A stretch of 64,000 nucleotides of DNA from Parabacteroides distasonis (GTDB lineage: Bacteria; Bacteroidota; Bacteroidia; Bacteroidales; Tannerellaceae). Below the pieces are notes generated by a model that saw nothing but the letters and a program-made list of their open reading frames with translations, made no database searches and was not told the DNA's origin. Made by a program: the position numbers and the translations under genes. Positions 26,422-35,673 of this stretch are shown piece after piece. Position 1 is the first letter of the stretch. Each line of letters starts with the position of its first letter. The stretch spans positions 1 through 64,000 of the forward strand of contig NZ_SRYM01000017.1 of NCBI RefSeq assembly GCF_004793765.1, written 5' to 3'.

Positions 26422-27933
26422 TTATTTACCCCAGAATACCGGTGCCGTATACCCCGGAAATGCCGGCGTATTCTCATTACGGGAGGATGAGCTTTCAGCA
26501 TACGGATAACGTTCTAACAATTTATTCGCACCTACTTCGCCAAATACTTGGATCGGGGTGTACAACGTACCAGGCACATACTTAGAAACATTGTATGATT
26601 CCTGATTACCTTCGGTATAGAAATCGCTGCCCTTAGCTGTGCCGAACGTTGGATAATCCAAACGACGCATTTCACACCAAGCCTCGAACGGATTGACACC
26701 TGAAAGCGCTACCCACTTGGCCAAACCAATACTCTTCTTATAGTTGGAAGCCTCGAACGGATAACGGGCTATGTAATCAACTGCCCCATCCACATTGGCA
26801 GAAGCAAACGATGCCTCGATTGCGGCCGCATAATGAGCCTGGGCATCCGCAGCCGATCCGTAACGTGCATAATATTCAGCCTTAAAGAATTCGATCTCCG
26901 ATACAGTGATCAAGTAAACCGGCATATCAAAAGTAGCCACCGGACGGCACCAATCTTGTAGTTTACTCGTAGACTTCGGATAGTTGGTACCCGAGATACC
27001 ACCGACATATTCTCCAGCCTTGTTTTTTTCGAAAAACGCAGACAAGCGCGGATCCTCATATTCAATAGCTCCTTCGCTGTTCTTTACCTGCATCGTACCG
27101 ATAATAGCCAAGTTGGCCGCAATATTGGTCTGCGTAGATCCCCAAGTCGTTGCAAACTCTTCCGAATAAAATGGGTTCATCTGTCCCGGCTCATTCTTCC
27201 AACAACCTTTATAAGAGACATCAGAAGTAGGGAAGTTGTTTTCCGCAATCAAAGCTGCCACCTCAGAGCGTACGTCTTTGACATTAGACATGCGCATAAG
27301 CATTTTCAGCTTCAACGCATTGGCGAATTGTATCCATTTATCAGCCGTCGAAGACGGAAAGAGGAAGTTAGTACAGACGATATTCGCTGGAGATACCTTT
27401 TCCAATGCCGCATCGATTTCAGCGATCACGCCCTCATAAACAGTTTGCCCTTCATCATACTTCGGGGTCGGGAAGTTTTCCAAGTCCAACGCTTCCGTAT
27501 AGGGCACTTCACCATAGCAGTCCACCAAAGCTTCGTAAATGAACGCACGCAAAACCGTACCGGCCAAGTAAGTACCCCAGTCTTCATCTTCTGTGGCTTT
27601 AGCCAACAATGTTTTCAAGTTCTGTAAACCTTTTTGGTTAAACTGCGTATAGGTACCGCTACTGCGGGTTGCCGACATATTGAACTTCGAATAATCCAAA
27701 TAGTTGCTCGTACCGAACAGATGAGCATACTGCTGGGCATGGAAACCGCCGGCGATACGCAGAAAGTTACCGTAACTGGAAGCCGTATTCATCTCGATGG
27801 CAGGCATCAACATAAATGTCTCGATGTTTTCTTCTGCAGGCGAATTTGGATCAGTATTGATATCCAAATAGCTGTTGCAAGAAGTAAAGCTCACACCTAA
27901 AAGTAGTGCTGATGCTAATAATATCTTTTTCAT
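26422..27933 (-). CDS. SusD/RagB-like nutrient-binding lipoprotein (locus 1)
   Basis: The 503-residue protein has a lipoprotein signal (LLLGVSFTSCNSYLDINTDP). The all-helical SusD fold is indicated by TPR-like pairs and the family's C-terminal WVALSGVNPFEAWCEMRRLDYP. This belongs to the SusD subgroup whose partners are TonB-dependent receptors with a VTAMG-type TonB box; several of these import peptides or small glycans rather than starch. SusD proteins sit over the SusC barrel as a lid. It lies 20 bp downstream of susC and is followed by two accessory lipoproteins. No glycosidase or protease is part of the operon, so the substrate is unclear. Confidence 0.85.
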   Translation of the reverse strand: MKKILLASALLLGVSFTSCNSYLDINTDPNSPAEENIETFMLMPAIEMNTASSYGNFLRIAGGFHAQQYAHLFGTSNYLDYSKFNMSATRSSGTYTQFNQKGLQNLKTLLAKATEDEDWGTYLAGTVLRAFIYEALVDCYGEVPYTEALDLENFPTPKYDEGQTVYEGVIAEIDAALEKVSPANIVCTNFLFPSSTADKWIQFANALKLKMLMRMSNVKDVRSEVAALIAENNFPTSDVSYKGCWKNEPGQMNPFYSEEFATTWGSTQTNIAANLAIIGTMQVKNSEGAIEYEDPRLSAFFEKNKAGEYVGGISGTNYPKSTSKLQDWCRPVATFDMPVYLITVSEIEFFKAEYYARYGSAADAQAHYAAAIEASFASANVDGAVDYIARYPFEASNYKKSIGLAKWVALSGVNPFEAWCEMRRLDYPTFGTAKGSDFYTEGNQESYNVSKYVPGTLYTPIQVFGEVGANKLLERYPYAESSSSRNENTPAFPGYTAPVFWGK

Positions 27934-27953
27934 ATCTTATTTTCTCCTTGTTT

Positions 27954-30900
27954 TTAGAATTTAACACTCAGGTTACATCCGAATACGCGGCAAGACGGGT
28001 TGGTATAAAGCTCACCAAATTGCGTAGCCAAATCACCATAAGAAGACTGTGATACGGTAGTTGATTCCGGATCAACATAACGGTTGTCTGATGCGGTCCA
28101 AGTAAACACATTGTTACAGAACGCCGTGATAGCCAAATTACTCAATGACATCTTACGTACCCACCGCTTCGGGACATTCCAAGTCAAACTAATGTTACGC
28201 AATTTGACGAATGAACGATCCATCAAATAGGCCTCTCCGCCATCACCATATCCATAATCATTGAAATAGGTCTGATAACTGCCATTACCCAGATAGATAG
28301 GAGTCGTGTTTTCAGAATAATTACCATCACCATTATCAACAACCGAATTCGGGATAATGAACGGACGGCGATCGTTGTAAGTCGTAACCACACCGTTACC
28401 GGTAAACTGCATCAAGTTCTTTGTACGTGAGAACATATAACCACCACTACGGATATCCAAAGCCGCGCTCAACGTGAAATCCTTGTAAGTAAGAGCCGTA
28501 TTGATACCACCAGTCCAATCATAATTCATGTTCTTTCCGGTATCTTCAACCGACGTACCTAAAACAGGATAACCATTCGCATCTACAATTGGCTTTCCAT
28601 CGGCTGTTTTCTTTGGTAAATAAGTATAGAACTGTCCCATCGGCTTACCTTCTTCCGCATACATATAAATCGCATCATTACCGGCGGAGAAATTATAAAT
28701 AGAAACTTTTCCACCTTCCAAGCTCTCAGGTAATGAAAGCACCTTATTGTTGTTTTTCGAGAAATTGAAACTCAAGTCCCAACGAAAATTCTTGGTCTGT
28801 ACCGGAATCGTATTGATAACCAACTCGACACCCTTGTTGCTGACTTCACCAAAATTAGTCACCATATAGCTGAAACCTGTTGAAGGATCGGTCGGAAGAG
28901 TAAAAATCTGGTCTTTCGTCTTACGATCGTAATAAGCGGCATCGATACCGAAACGTCCATTAAAGAATTGTAAATTCATACCTACCTCAAACTCGGAAGT
29001 CATTTCCGGACGCAGCGTGTTGCTCCCCTTCGTATTGGAAGCCATAAAAGCATTCACCCCGTTCATTGGGAACTTAGATACATCACTGCCATAATAACCA
29101 TGCGCCGTACCTTGCACATAAGTAAGTCCGGTACGATAAGGAGAAGCGTCATTACCGGTCTTACCGTAAGCCAAACGGGCTTTACCAAAGGTAAGAATTT
29201 CATTTTCAGGGATCAATCGGGTAAAGATCCAGCTTAATGTAGCACCTGGATAGAAGAAGCTATTGTTGTCGATCGGCAACGTAGACGACCAATCGTTACG
29301 GGCCGTCAAGTTCAAGTAAATCATATCGTCCCATCCAAAAGTCACATCACCGAAAAGACCAACCAAACGGCGTTTCTGTTGGGATTCCTCCAAAGTTGTC
29401 TTTGTTGAACCGTTGCTCAAATCCCAAAAGCCGGTATAGAAAGATAAATCATCGGTCTGACCGGTCATACGCGTATTACCGCGCTCATTCATGTTCACAC
29501 CGACATTTACGTTAACGTCCAACTTATTATCCAAGAAACGTTTAGCATAGTTGGCTAAGAAGTCATGGTTCAACTCGTAATAACGACCATAGCTCGCATA
29601 AACATAACCACTCTGGTTCATATTGGAAGGAGCGTATCCATAATCCTCGTCGATCAAGGCGTCATCCAAGTTAATTTGCGGAGAACCTACCTTACGATCG
29701 TAATCCGTATAGTCGAAACCCATACGATAAGAAAGCTTCAATTCCTTAATTGGATTCACGTCCAACTGCACTTTACCATAGATCTGTTTCGATGCCGTAT
29801 GGTTATAGTTATTTTCCAACGCCCAATACGGATTAGTGATACCGTAAGGGGTAAAGTAAGCCTCCGGAGTATTGAACGGAGAACTAGTATCTTTCATGTC
29901 CACAATAGAGATATCACGCGGCAACTCTAGTACACCATCAATCACGGATGTACCTTGGAAACTACCCACGGCATCCGTCTGGCTGCGTGCGAAGTTGACA
30001 GACGATGACACCTTCAACCAGTCTGTCGCTTGGTAACCGCCACGGAAGGCCACCGTATTACGTTCGTACGTATCATAGTCGTCCGGCATGATACCATCAT
30101 CATTCGTATAAGAATAAGACAGGTAATAATCCATCTTGCTATCGTTAGAGACGCCACTCAAAGAGATCGTATGATTCTGAGACCAACCCGGATCGAAGAA
30201 ATCTTTCAAGTTGTTTTTCTTAGCGCTGTACTCATGAATTAATTGTTGGTTATTCCAGATCGGACCATATACCTGCATCGAACCATCCAAACGGGGGCCC
30301 CAAGAACCATTCTCAATAAAAGTCTGCGCGCCGTTCCATCCTTGTCCGAATGAGTTCTGCAATTCCGGCAAGTAAGAAACCACACGTGACTGCACGTTGC
30401 CACTATAACTGATCGAGAAATTACGTCCGTCACCCTTCTTTCCAGACTTCGTTGTTATTACGATCACGCCATTAGCGGCACGGCTACCATATAGAGCAGT
30501 CGCGGCCGCACCTTTTAATACGGTCATCGAAGCGATATCTTCTGAAGCTACACTCGAGATACCTCCAGTCGATACGTTCTTACCACTGCCGGAAACCATA
30601 TTATTCTGCAAAGGCACACCATCCACAACATAAAGCGGCTGATTACTACCGTTGATAGAACTAAAACCACGAATCACAACATTACTAACCGAACCCGGAT
30701 CAGCAGAGGTTGAACTAACAGACAAACCGGCTACTTTACCGGAAAGGGCATCAGCCACATTTGTCGTACGCGAACTGATGATATCATCAGCCTTTACCGT
30801 CGTAGCAGAATAACCTAAGGTCTTTTCAGATCGAGTGATGCCCATCGCTGTAACTACCACTTCTTCCAGTTTCTGGGTATCCGACTGCAAGAGAACTTTG

Positions 30901-31175
30901 ACGACCGGCTTTACAGCCATCTCCTGCGTATTCATGCCGACATACGAGATTTGCAATATTTTCCCTTCCTGCGGCACATCCAGAGAGAACTTACCATCAA
31001 AATCTGTTACCGTACCAATCGTTGTCCCCTTGACAATGATTGATGCACCAATAACCGGCTGCCCATCATCTGCGCTAGTGACAGTTCCCGTCACCTTCAC
31101 ATTCTGCGCAACCACTGTACACATACTGATAATAAGGCACAGTAAGGTAAAAGTTAACTTTTTCATCATAGACAT
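27954..31175 (-). CDS. SusC/RagA TonB-dependent outer-membrane transporter (locus 1)
   Basis: The 1073-residue protein has a signal peptide (FTLLCLIISMCTVVAQ) and a carboxypeptidase-regulatory-like domain at about 25-105 (GTVTSADDGQPVIGASIIVKG). Next come the TonB box region LEEVVVTAMG, the plug domain with SGKVAGLSVS and VIRGFSS, and a 22-strand barrel ending in CNLSVKF. It imports a ligand captured by the SusD partner with TonB energy. There is no STN domain, so it does not signal through FecR. The start MSMMKK contains alternative ATGs 6 and 9 bp downstream. Its promoter lies within an inverted-repeat-bounded segment at 31228-31822, so expression may be phase variable. Confidence 0.92.
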   Translation of the reverse strand: MSMMKKLTFTLLCLIISMCTVVAQNVKVTGTVTSADDGQPVIGASIIVKGTTIGTVTDFDGKFSLDVPQEGKILQISYVGMNTQEMAVKPVVKVLLQSDTQKLEEVVVTAMGITRSEKTLGYSATTVKADDIISSRTTNVADALSGKVAGLSVSSTSADPGSVSNVVIRGFSSINGSNQPLYVVDGVPLQNNMVSGSGKNVSTGGISSVASEDIASMTVLKGAAATALYGSRAANGVIVITTKSGKKGDGRNFSISYSGNVQSRVVSYLPELQNSFGQGWNGAQTFIENGSWGPRLDGSMQVYGPIWNNQQLIHEYSAKKNNLKDFFDPGWSQNHTISLSGVSNDSKMDYYLSYSYTNDDGIMPDDYDTYERNTVAFRGGYQATDWLKVSSSVNFARSQTDAVGSFQGTSVIDGVLELPRDISIVDMKDTSSPFNTPEAYFTPYGITNPYWALENNYNHTASKQIYGKVQLDVNPIKELKLSYRMGFDYTDYDRKVGSPQINLDDALIDEDYGYAPSNMNQSGYVYASYGRYYELNHDFLANYAKRFLDNKLDVNVNVGVNMNERGNTRMTGQTDDLSFYTGFWDLSNGSTKTTLEESQQKRRLVGLFGDVTFGWDDMIYLNLTARNDWSSTLPIDNNSFFYPGATLSWIFTRLIPENEILTFGKARLAYGKTGNDASPYRTGLTYVQGTAHGYYGSDVSKFPMNGVNAFMASNTKGSNTLRPEMTSEFEVGMNLQFFNGRFGIDAAYYDRKTKDQIFTLPTDPSTGFSYMVTNFGEVSNKGVELVINTIPVQTKNFRWDLSFNFSKNNNKVLSLPESLEGGKVSIYNFSAGNDAIYMYAEEGKPMGQFYTYLPKKTADGKPIVDANGYPVLGTSVEDTGKNMNYDWTGGINTALTYKDFTLSAALDIRSGGYMFSRTKNLMQFTGNGVVTTYNDRRPFIIPNSVVDNGDGNYSENTTPIYLGNGSYQTYFNDYGYGDGGEAYLMDRSFVKLRNISLTWNVPKRWVRKMSLSNLAITAFCNNVFTWTASDNRYVDPESTTVSQSSYGDLATQFGELYTNPSCRVFGCNLSVKF

Positions 31176-31227
31176 TAAATTTTATAACATAATTACAATT
31201 TTTATTTACAAGCGACAAAATACATCT

Positions 31228-31822
31228 AAGTCTCCGAGGAACTATAGTAAAAACACCAATCGAATCAATGCCCTCTCGTTAAAACTCTAAAATATTTTCA
31301 GCAAATATACTAATATTTATTTTAAAAACGCAAGTTATAGTAATAATACGTAACATATATATAGACAGAGCTAATTTTATAAAAACGTAAATCATCTCCT
31401 CTATGTCATGCGCCACTCATAAACGGCTTGGCTTCGTCAGGAAATATTATAAATAAAAAATAAGATTTCCCTTTTCTTGTCATTACCAACTAAACCATTG
31501 ATAATCAATATCAATAAAACCACAGTCTGCTTCCCTTATATGGAACAAATCTTCTCACTCTGTATTTACATTGAAAGCTTTTCCATCCTTTTTGGAATAT
31601 ATCTGACTTATTATAGTGTCATCACCTTTAACAAAAAGTTAATATTTAATTTATTTTCAACAACACTAATTAAATATATTTACATATTTACATTCTCCTT
31701 TTGTAGCTGTTTCATATCTTGAAAAATCATTAGAAAGAGGCAAATATTACGTATTTGGGGTATGCCTTGACAAAAACAGGGAAAAGTAATTTGGGAATAA
31801 GAACATAGTTCCTCGGAGACTT
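31228..31822. repeat. Candidate invertible promoter segment 1 (595 bp)
   Basis: Perfect 18-bp inverted repeats bound the segment: AAGTCTCCGAGGAACTAT at 31228-31245 and its reverse complement at 31805-31822. The left repeat is 53 bp before the susC start. Inside, no gene is convincing, but a good promoter (31302-31333) points at susC. Inversion would turn this promoter away and silence locus 1. The repeat shares AGTCTYnnnnGAACY with the pairs at 39131/39301 and 49728/49883. Confidence 0.75.
31302..31333 (-). promoter_or_regulatory. susC promoter inside segment 1
   Basis: Minus-strand TTG at 31331-31333, 21 bp, then TATATTTG at 31302-31309. It predicts a start near 31295 and a leader of about 120 nt that crosses the left inverted repeat. 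Orientation is toward susC in this assembly. Confidence 0.65.
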
Positions 31823-31947
31823 GAACAATAAAATATACAAACGAAGGCTCATAAACGCATAAAAATACAGCCACATCAAATAGGACACATATGCGCCCCC
31901 TATACAATTGAGCCTTCCTTTTGGATAAAAGTATTATGGGCAGTAGT

Positions 31948-32057
31948 TTGTCTATTTATATGATATAATCTTTCCACCTATGTGATACGATCTTTTCACA
32001 AGTATGAAAAGATCGTATCACATAGGTGGAAAGATCTCTTCACAGATATGAAAAGAT
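31948..32057. repeat. Array of 22-bp units with a perfect 31-bp hairpin
   Basis: Four clear 22-bp units begin at 31970, 31992, 32014 and 32036, each starting with C and ending GAT, with CAC near the front and a TATG/TGTG-like core (for example CTTTTCACAAGTATGAAAAG). A weak unit lies at 31948. Units one to three also form a perfect dyad: 31968-31998 pairs with 32005-32035 around a six-base loop. The array lies 28 bp downstream of the last gene of locus 2 and could end transcription or protect the mRNA 3' end, but no U run follows it. Confidence 0.75.
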
Positions 32058-32084
32058 CAGATTATGCGATGCTTGCTTATACTA

Positions 32085-33002
32085 TCATTTCACTTCTACC
32101 ACAATCATTACAGGAAAATGATCAGATGGTGTACGGGCAACATATTTCTGCCTGGAAACTTCTTTGGGGAAATTAGCGCTCTGCTCTTTCTCCGCACTTT
32201 CTTTCGCTCTCGAACGGTATGTATCCGTCAAGACACCATACTTTTTTACATCAAACTCTTTCGTAAGGAATAAATGATCGATACGACTATCCGTTTTGCG
32301 GTCCGCATGGAAACCATTAAATGTGCCGTTGGGTACATATCGGAAATCCGCTATCTGATAAGAATCCCGCATAATACCGGAATTATCCAACAGTAGATAA
32401 GATTCATTGTGTTGATCCACATTAAAGTCTCCTGTCAAGATAGCCGGTAACTTCTCTGGAAATTCCTTCACTTTCTTAAGGATAAGTTTAGCACTTTCCG
32501 CACGGGCTTGTACCCCTACATGATCCATATGTAAGTTAAAAAACAAGAAAGTAAAACCAGTTTGCCTATCCCGAAATTTACCCCATGTGCAAATACGGGG
32601 AAGAACGGCATCCCATCCCTTATTGGGGCGATCGGTTATCGTAGACAACCAAAAATCCCCATGATCCAGCACCTCAAACTTCTCCTTACGATAGAATATG
32701 GCGGAGTATTCCCCGGCTTGCTTACCATCATCACGTCCTACCCCGATATAATCATAACCGGGCATCGCATTCTTAAGATCTTGCAATTGATGATACTTAC
32801 CTTCTTGAGTTCCGAAAATATCAAAACCGTGAAACTGTATCAACTGAGCGATGTACGGATAACGTTGCCCCCAACCATTACCATTTGTCGAGTCACCCGC
32901 ATTTGCGTTACGCAAATTATAAGTAGCGACCACCATAGACTCCGCCTGCAACACAAACACGGAGCAAAGGACAAATAAGAAAGAATAAATTAGCTTCTTC
33001 AT
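32085..33002 (-). CDS. Secreted endonuclease/exonuclease/phosphatase-fold enzyme (copy 2)
   Basis: The 305-residue protein has a signal peptide (FLFVLCSVFVLQAES). Its four-layer EEP fold is shown by VVATYNLRNAN (metal-site Asn), GTQEGKYHQL (metal-site Glu), NLHMDHVGVQARAESA (catalytic His/Asp), LTGDFNVD (Asp/Asn) and the C-terminal SDHFPV (Asp-His). These are the complete Mg2+-dependent catalytic positions. The superfamily hydrolyses phosphodiesters or phosphomonoesters in nucleic acids, inositol phosphates and lipids. In a SusC/SusD operon a phosphorylated glycan or phospholipid headgroup is a reasonable substrate, by inference. It lies 38 bp after its paralogue and is the last gene of locus 2. 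Confidence 0.85.
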   Translation of the reverse strand: MKKLIYSFLFVLCSVFVLQAESMVVATYNLRNANAGDSTNGNGWGQRYPYIAQLIQFHGFDIFGTQEGKYHQLQDLKNAMPGYDYIGVGRDDGKQAGEYSAIFYRKEKFEVLDHGDFWLSTITDRPNKGWDAVLPRICTWGKFRDRQTGFTFLFFNLHMDHVGVQARAESAKLILKKVKEFPEKLPAILTGDFNVDQHNESYLLLDNSGIMRDSYQIADFRYVPNGTFNGFHADRKTDSRIDHLFLTKEFDVKKYGVLTDTYRSRAKESAEKEQSANFPKEVSRQKYVARTPSDHFPVMIVVEVK

Positions 33003-33039
33003 ATCTTTACAATTATATAAAACATTCTAATCCGTAAAC

Positions 33040-33882
33040 TTAAAATTCAGCCTCAATCATAATCGGGAAATGGTCTGAAGGAAAATGACCGTATTGGAAC
33101 TCATTCAACGTACCATATTTATTCACGTGAATATTCTTGGTAACGAAAATGTAGTCAATTCGATTCTTCATCGGAGCATTCGAATTAAATTGATTTGTCG
33201 TTCCTACCGTCCCATAGGGCGGTGTTTTTGAGATTTCCCGTGAGTCCAACAGTAAACCATCGGATTTCAGTATTTGTATAGGCTCAGAATCCGGCGTACC
33301 ATTAAAATCACCTACACAGATAGCAGGGGAATCCCCCGCTATCTTTTTAATATTAGCCAACATTATCAAAGCAGACTCATGACGGGCCACCTTACCGATA
33401 TGGTCAAAATGAACGCTGAAGAAATAAAATTCCTTTCCCGAAACCTTATCCTTCAACTTCGCCCAAGAACAAACCCTCCGGCATTGCGCATCCCAGCCAA
33501 AAGAAGGCTTATCCTGTGTCTCCGACAGCCAGTAATTTCCCGAGTCCAATAATTTAAACCGATCTTTCTTAAATAAGACCGCGGCATGTTCTCCAGCCTC
33601 TTTTCCATCATCCCGGCCTACACCGACATACGTGTACGTACCATCTTTCACTAAATCTTGTACTTGGTGAATCAATCCTTCTTGAATTCCAAAGACATCA
33701 AAGTCATGAAAATGTACCAACGACACGGCCATATCCTTCCGATGCGTCCAAGAATCATCCTTATCTCCGTCATTATCATATCGCAGGTTAAAACTACCCA
33801 CGTTCAACTGACATTTCTGCTGCCCGAATATTCCGGAGCAGAAGCTAAATAAGGAAATAAATACTATAACTAGATTTCTCAT
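33040..33882 (-). CDS. Secreted endonuclease/exonuclease/phosphatase-fold enzyme (copy 1)
   Basis: This 280-residue paralogue of the next gene downstream has a signal peptide (IVFISLFSFCSGIFGQQ) and the same catalytic set: VGSFNLRYDND, GIQEGLIHQV, VHFDHIGKVARHESA, CVGDFNGTPDSEP and SDHFPI. The open frame starts at 33906, overlapping the susD end, but the ATG at 33882 gives a proper signal peptide and a 17-bp gap to susD, so it is preferred. Two EEP enzymes side by side suggest either two related phosphoester bonds in one substrate or recent duplication with specialisation. Confidence 0.85.
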   Translation of the reverse strand: MRNLVIVFISLFSFCSGIFGQQKCQLNVGSFNLRYDNDGDKDDSWTHRKDMAVSLVHFHDFDVFGIQEGLIHQVQDLVKDGTYTYVGVGRDDGKEAGEHAAVLFKKDRFKLLDSGNYWLSETQDKPSFGWDAQCRRVCSWAKLKDKVSGKEFYFFSVHFDHIGKVARHESALIMLANIKKIAGDSPAICVGDFNGTPDSEPIQILKSDGLLLDSREISKTPPYGTVGTTNQFNSNAPMKNRIDYIFVTKNIHVNKYGTLNEFQYGHFPSDHFPIMIEAEF

Positions 33883-33899
33883 ACTATTCTTACTTTTAA

Positions 33900-35663
33900 T
33901 TACCAACCCGGATTCTGTTTCAAATCAGGATTCTTCTGAATTGCCGCCGCCGGGATCGGATAATAATATTGACGATCATCATCATACCAGATCCTAGGAT
34001 CGTTATCAGACCAAGTGAGGTTTCCATATGTACCCTGTGTCAACCCTTGTTGGGTATCATCCCCTACTGATATCGGCGTACAACTAGCCGGTAAATTCTC
34101 CGGTTTACTACCGATATAGAACACGACATCCATTGTACCGTCATGGTCAAGATCCATCGGTTCATTCAATTTCGGGACATAAATACCCGTCCAACGCATA
34201 GTCATCAATTTACCTAACTTCCAACGCTTGATATCCGAGAAACGGAATCCCTCCAAAGCAAGTTCAATAGAACGTTCCCTGCGGATTTCCAATAAGACGG
34301 GATCTGAGATATTAGGGAAATAAGTATTCTGAAGATAAGTATCCACCTTCACCGGCTTAGCATTTAATCCTCCCGTAATACCGGCGCGGGCACGTAAAGC
34401 TCCAACTGTCTTGCTCCAATCCTGATCACTCAATGTACCCAATTCCGCTTTGGCCTCCGCATAATTCAACAGCACCTCCGCATAACGGAAAAGAGGTATA
34501 GCGTTTGTATTCAAGGCCCCAGCGTCATAATGAGTAGCATCCAACGTATACTTAATCGGCTGATAACCGGTAAATGTATAGCCATTGAAATTCGGAGCGG
34601 CAGGTTCCCCGTCTCTCTGATAACCCGGAGTACGAATTGTTTGCGCTAAACGCATATCACGATCTTGGCATTCATCATAGAACAACATTGTCTCATATCC
34701 CGGACGATCCGTAAATGGAGTTCCATCGATACTCAAAAATGTGTTGACAAACGTACGAGTCATGCTAAAACGAGAGCCGTAGGTACCCGATGTCCACCAC
34801 CAATTCGCATCACCTAGTTTACCTAGAGTTACGTCACAACAGCTAGCAAGCATTACTTCGCTCGTGATCGGCGTATCACTGATGAATATAGCACGCATCG
34901 AACCATCTGTTCCCGCACCTGTATATAAAGAATGACCAGATTCTGCCATCACGGTTTCAGCAGCGTTAACAGCCTCTTGGAACCACTTATTCGCTGTATC
35001 GGCCAATCCCAATTCCGTATGATACTTACGAAAAGAACCTTCAAACAGGCAAATACGGGATTTCAAAGCGTAAGCCACCCACTTCGTCACCAAAGATCCC
35101 GTACCATCACTCGCACGAGTAATATGTTCGCACGCAAAATCCAAGTCTTCCAAAACTTTGTCCATCACGAATGTTCTGGGATCACGCTCATCATACAGCT
35201 TCTCGTCATCAATACTCAACGATTTATCTACCCAAGGCACATCTCCAAAACGGAGTACTTTCTCATAATAGAAATAAGCACGGAAAAAGCGGGCCAATCC
35301 GATATAATTATCACGTACGGACTCATCTAGCTGATCACTCACGCAATTCTCAATGAAATAATTCAAATTACGTAAGTTTTTCCAATCATCGGAAGACCAG
35401 CCCGTAGCGACCTCAGCCGAATAAGCCCCATCTCTCAAAAAAGAATCGAAACTTGTTACCGCACCATAATCACACATCGCATCTTTCTTATACCCATTAC
35501 TGATAGAAGGCAAAATATCATAAAAGGAATAAGAATATGTCTGAAGTCCTTTTTCATTATTAAATATAGATTCCTTGTCTATTTCCGATTTTGGAGACTC
35601 ATCCATCGAACAAGCACCCAATAACAAGCAAGCCGATATAAAAGAATATACTAGTTTTTTCAT
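33900..35663 (-). CDS. SusD/RagB-like nutrient-binding lipoprotein (locus 2)
   Basis: The 587-residue protein has a lipoprotein signal (SFISACLLLGACSMDE) followed by the SusD N-terminal pattern and TPR-like helices (YIGLARFFRAYFYYEKV). The C-terminal domain contains RRERSIELALEGFRFSDIKRW split over the conserved family signature, and ends NPDLKQNPGW, the usual SusD C-terminus. It would bind the locus-2 ligand at the cell surface and cap the SusC barrel. It begins 10 bp after the susC stop and is followed by two EEP enzymes. Confidence 0.9.
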   Translation of the reverse strand: MKKLVYSFISACLLLGACSMDESPKSEIDKESIFNNEKGLQTYSYSFYDILPSISNGYKKDAMCDYGAVTSFDSFLRDGAYSAEVATGWSSDDWKNLRNLNYFIENCVSDQLDESVRDNYIGLARFFRAYFYYEKVLRFGDVPWVDKSLSIDDEKLYDERDPRTFVMDKVLEDLDFACEHITRASDGTGSLVTKWVAYALKSRICLFEGSFRKYHTELGLADTANKWFQEAVNAAETVMAESGHSLYTGAGTDGSMRAIFISDTPITSEVMLASCCDVTLGKLGDANWWWTSGTYGSRFSMTRTFVNTFLSIDGTPFTDRPGYETMLFYDECQDRDMRLAQTIRTPGYQRDGEPAAPNFNGYTFTGYQPIKYTLDATHYDAGALNTNAIPLFRYAEVLLNYAEAKAELGTLSDQDWSKTVGALRARAGITGGLNAKPVKVDTYLQNTYFPNISDPVLLEIRRERSIELALEGFRFSDIKRWKLGKLMTMRWTGIYVPKLNEPMDLDHDGTMDVVFYIGSKPENLPASCTPISVGDDTQQGLTQGTYGNLTWSDNDPRIWYDDDRQYYYPIPAAAIQKNPDLKQNPGW

Positions 35664-35673
35664 GTCTCAAGAT

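Noticed and set aside
31477-31907. Short frames on both strands inside the 595-bp segment
   Set aside because: Very AT-rich, biased to Ile, Phe, Lys and Tyr, and overlapping one another; they look like chance frames.
31970-32057. CRISPR-like array
   Set aside because: The 22-bp units are directly contiguous with no unique spacers, and no cas gene is in the window.
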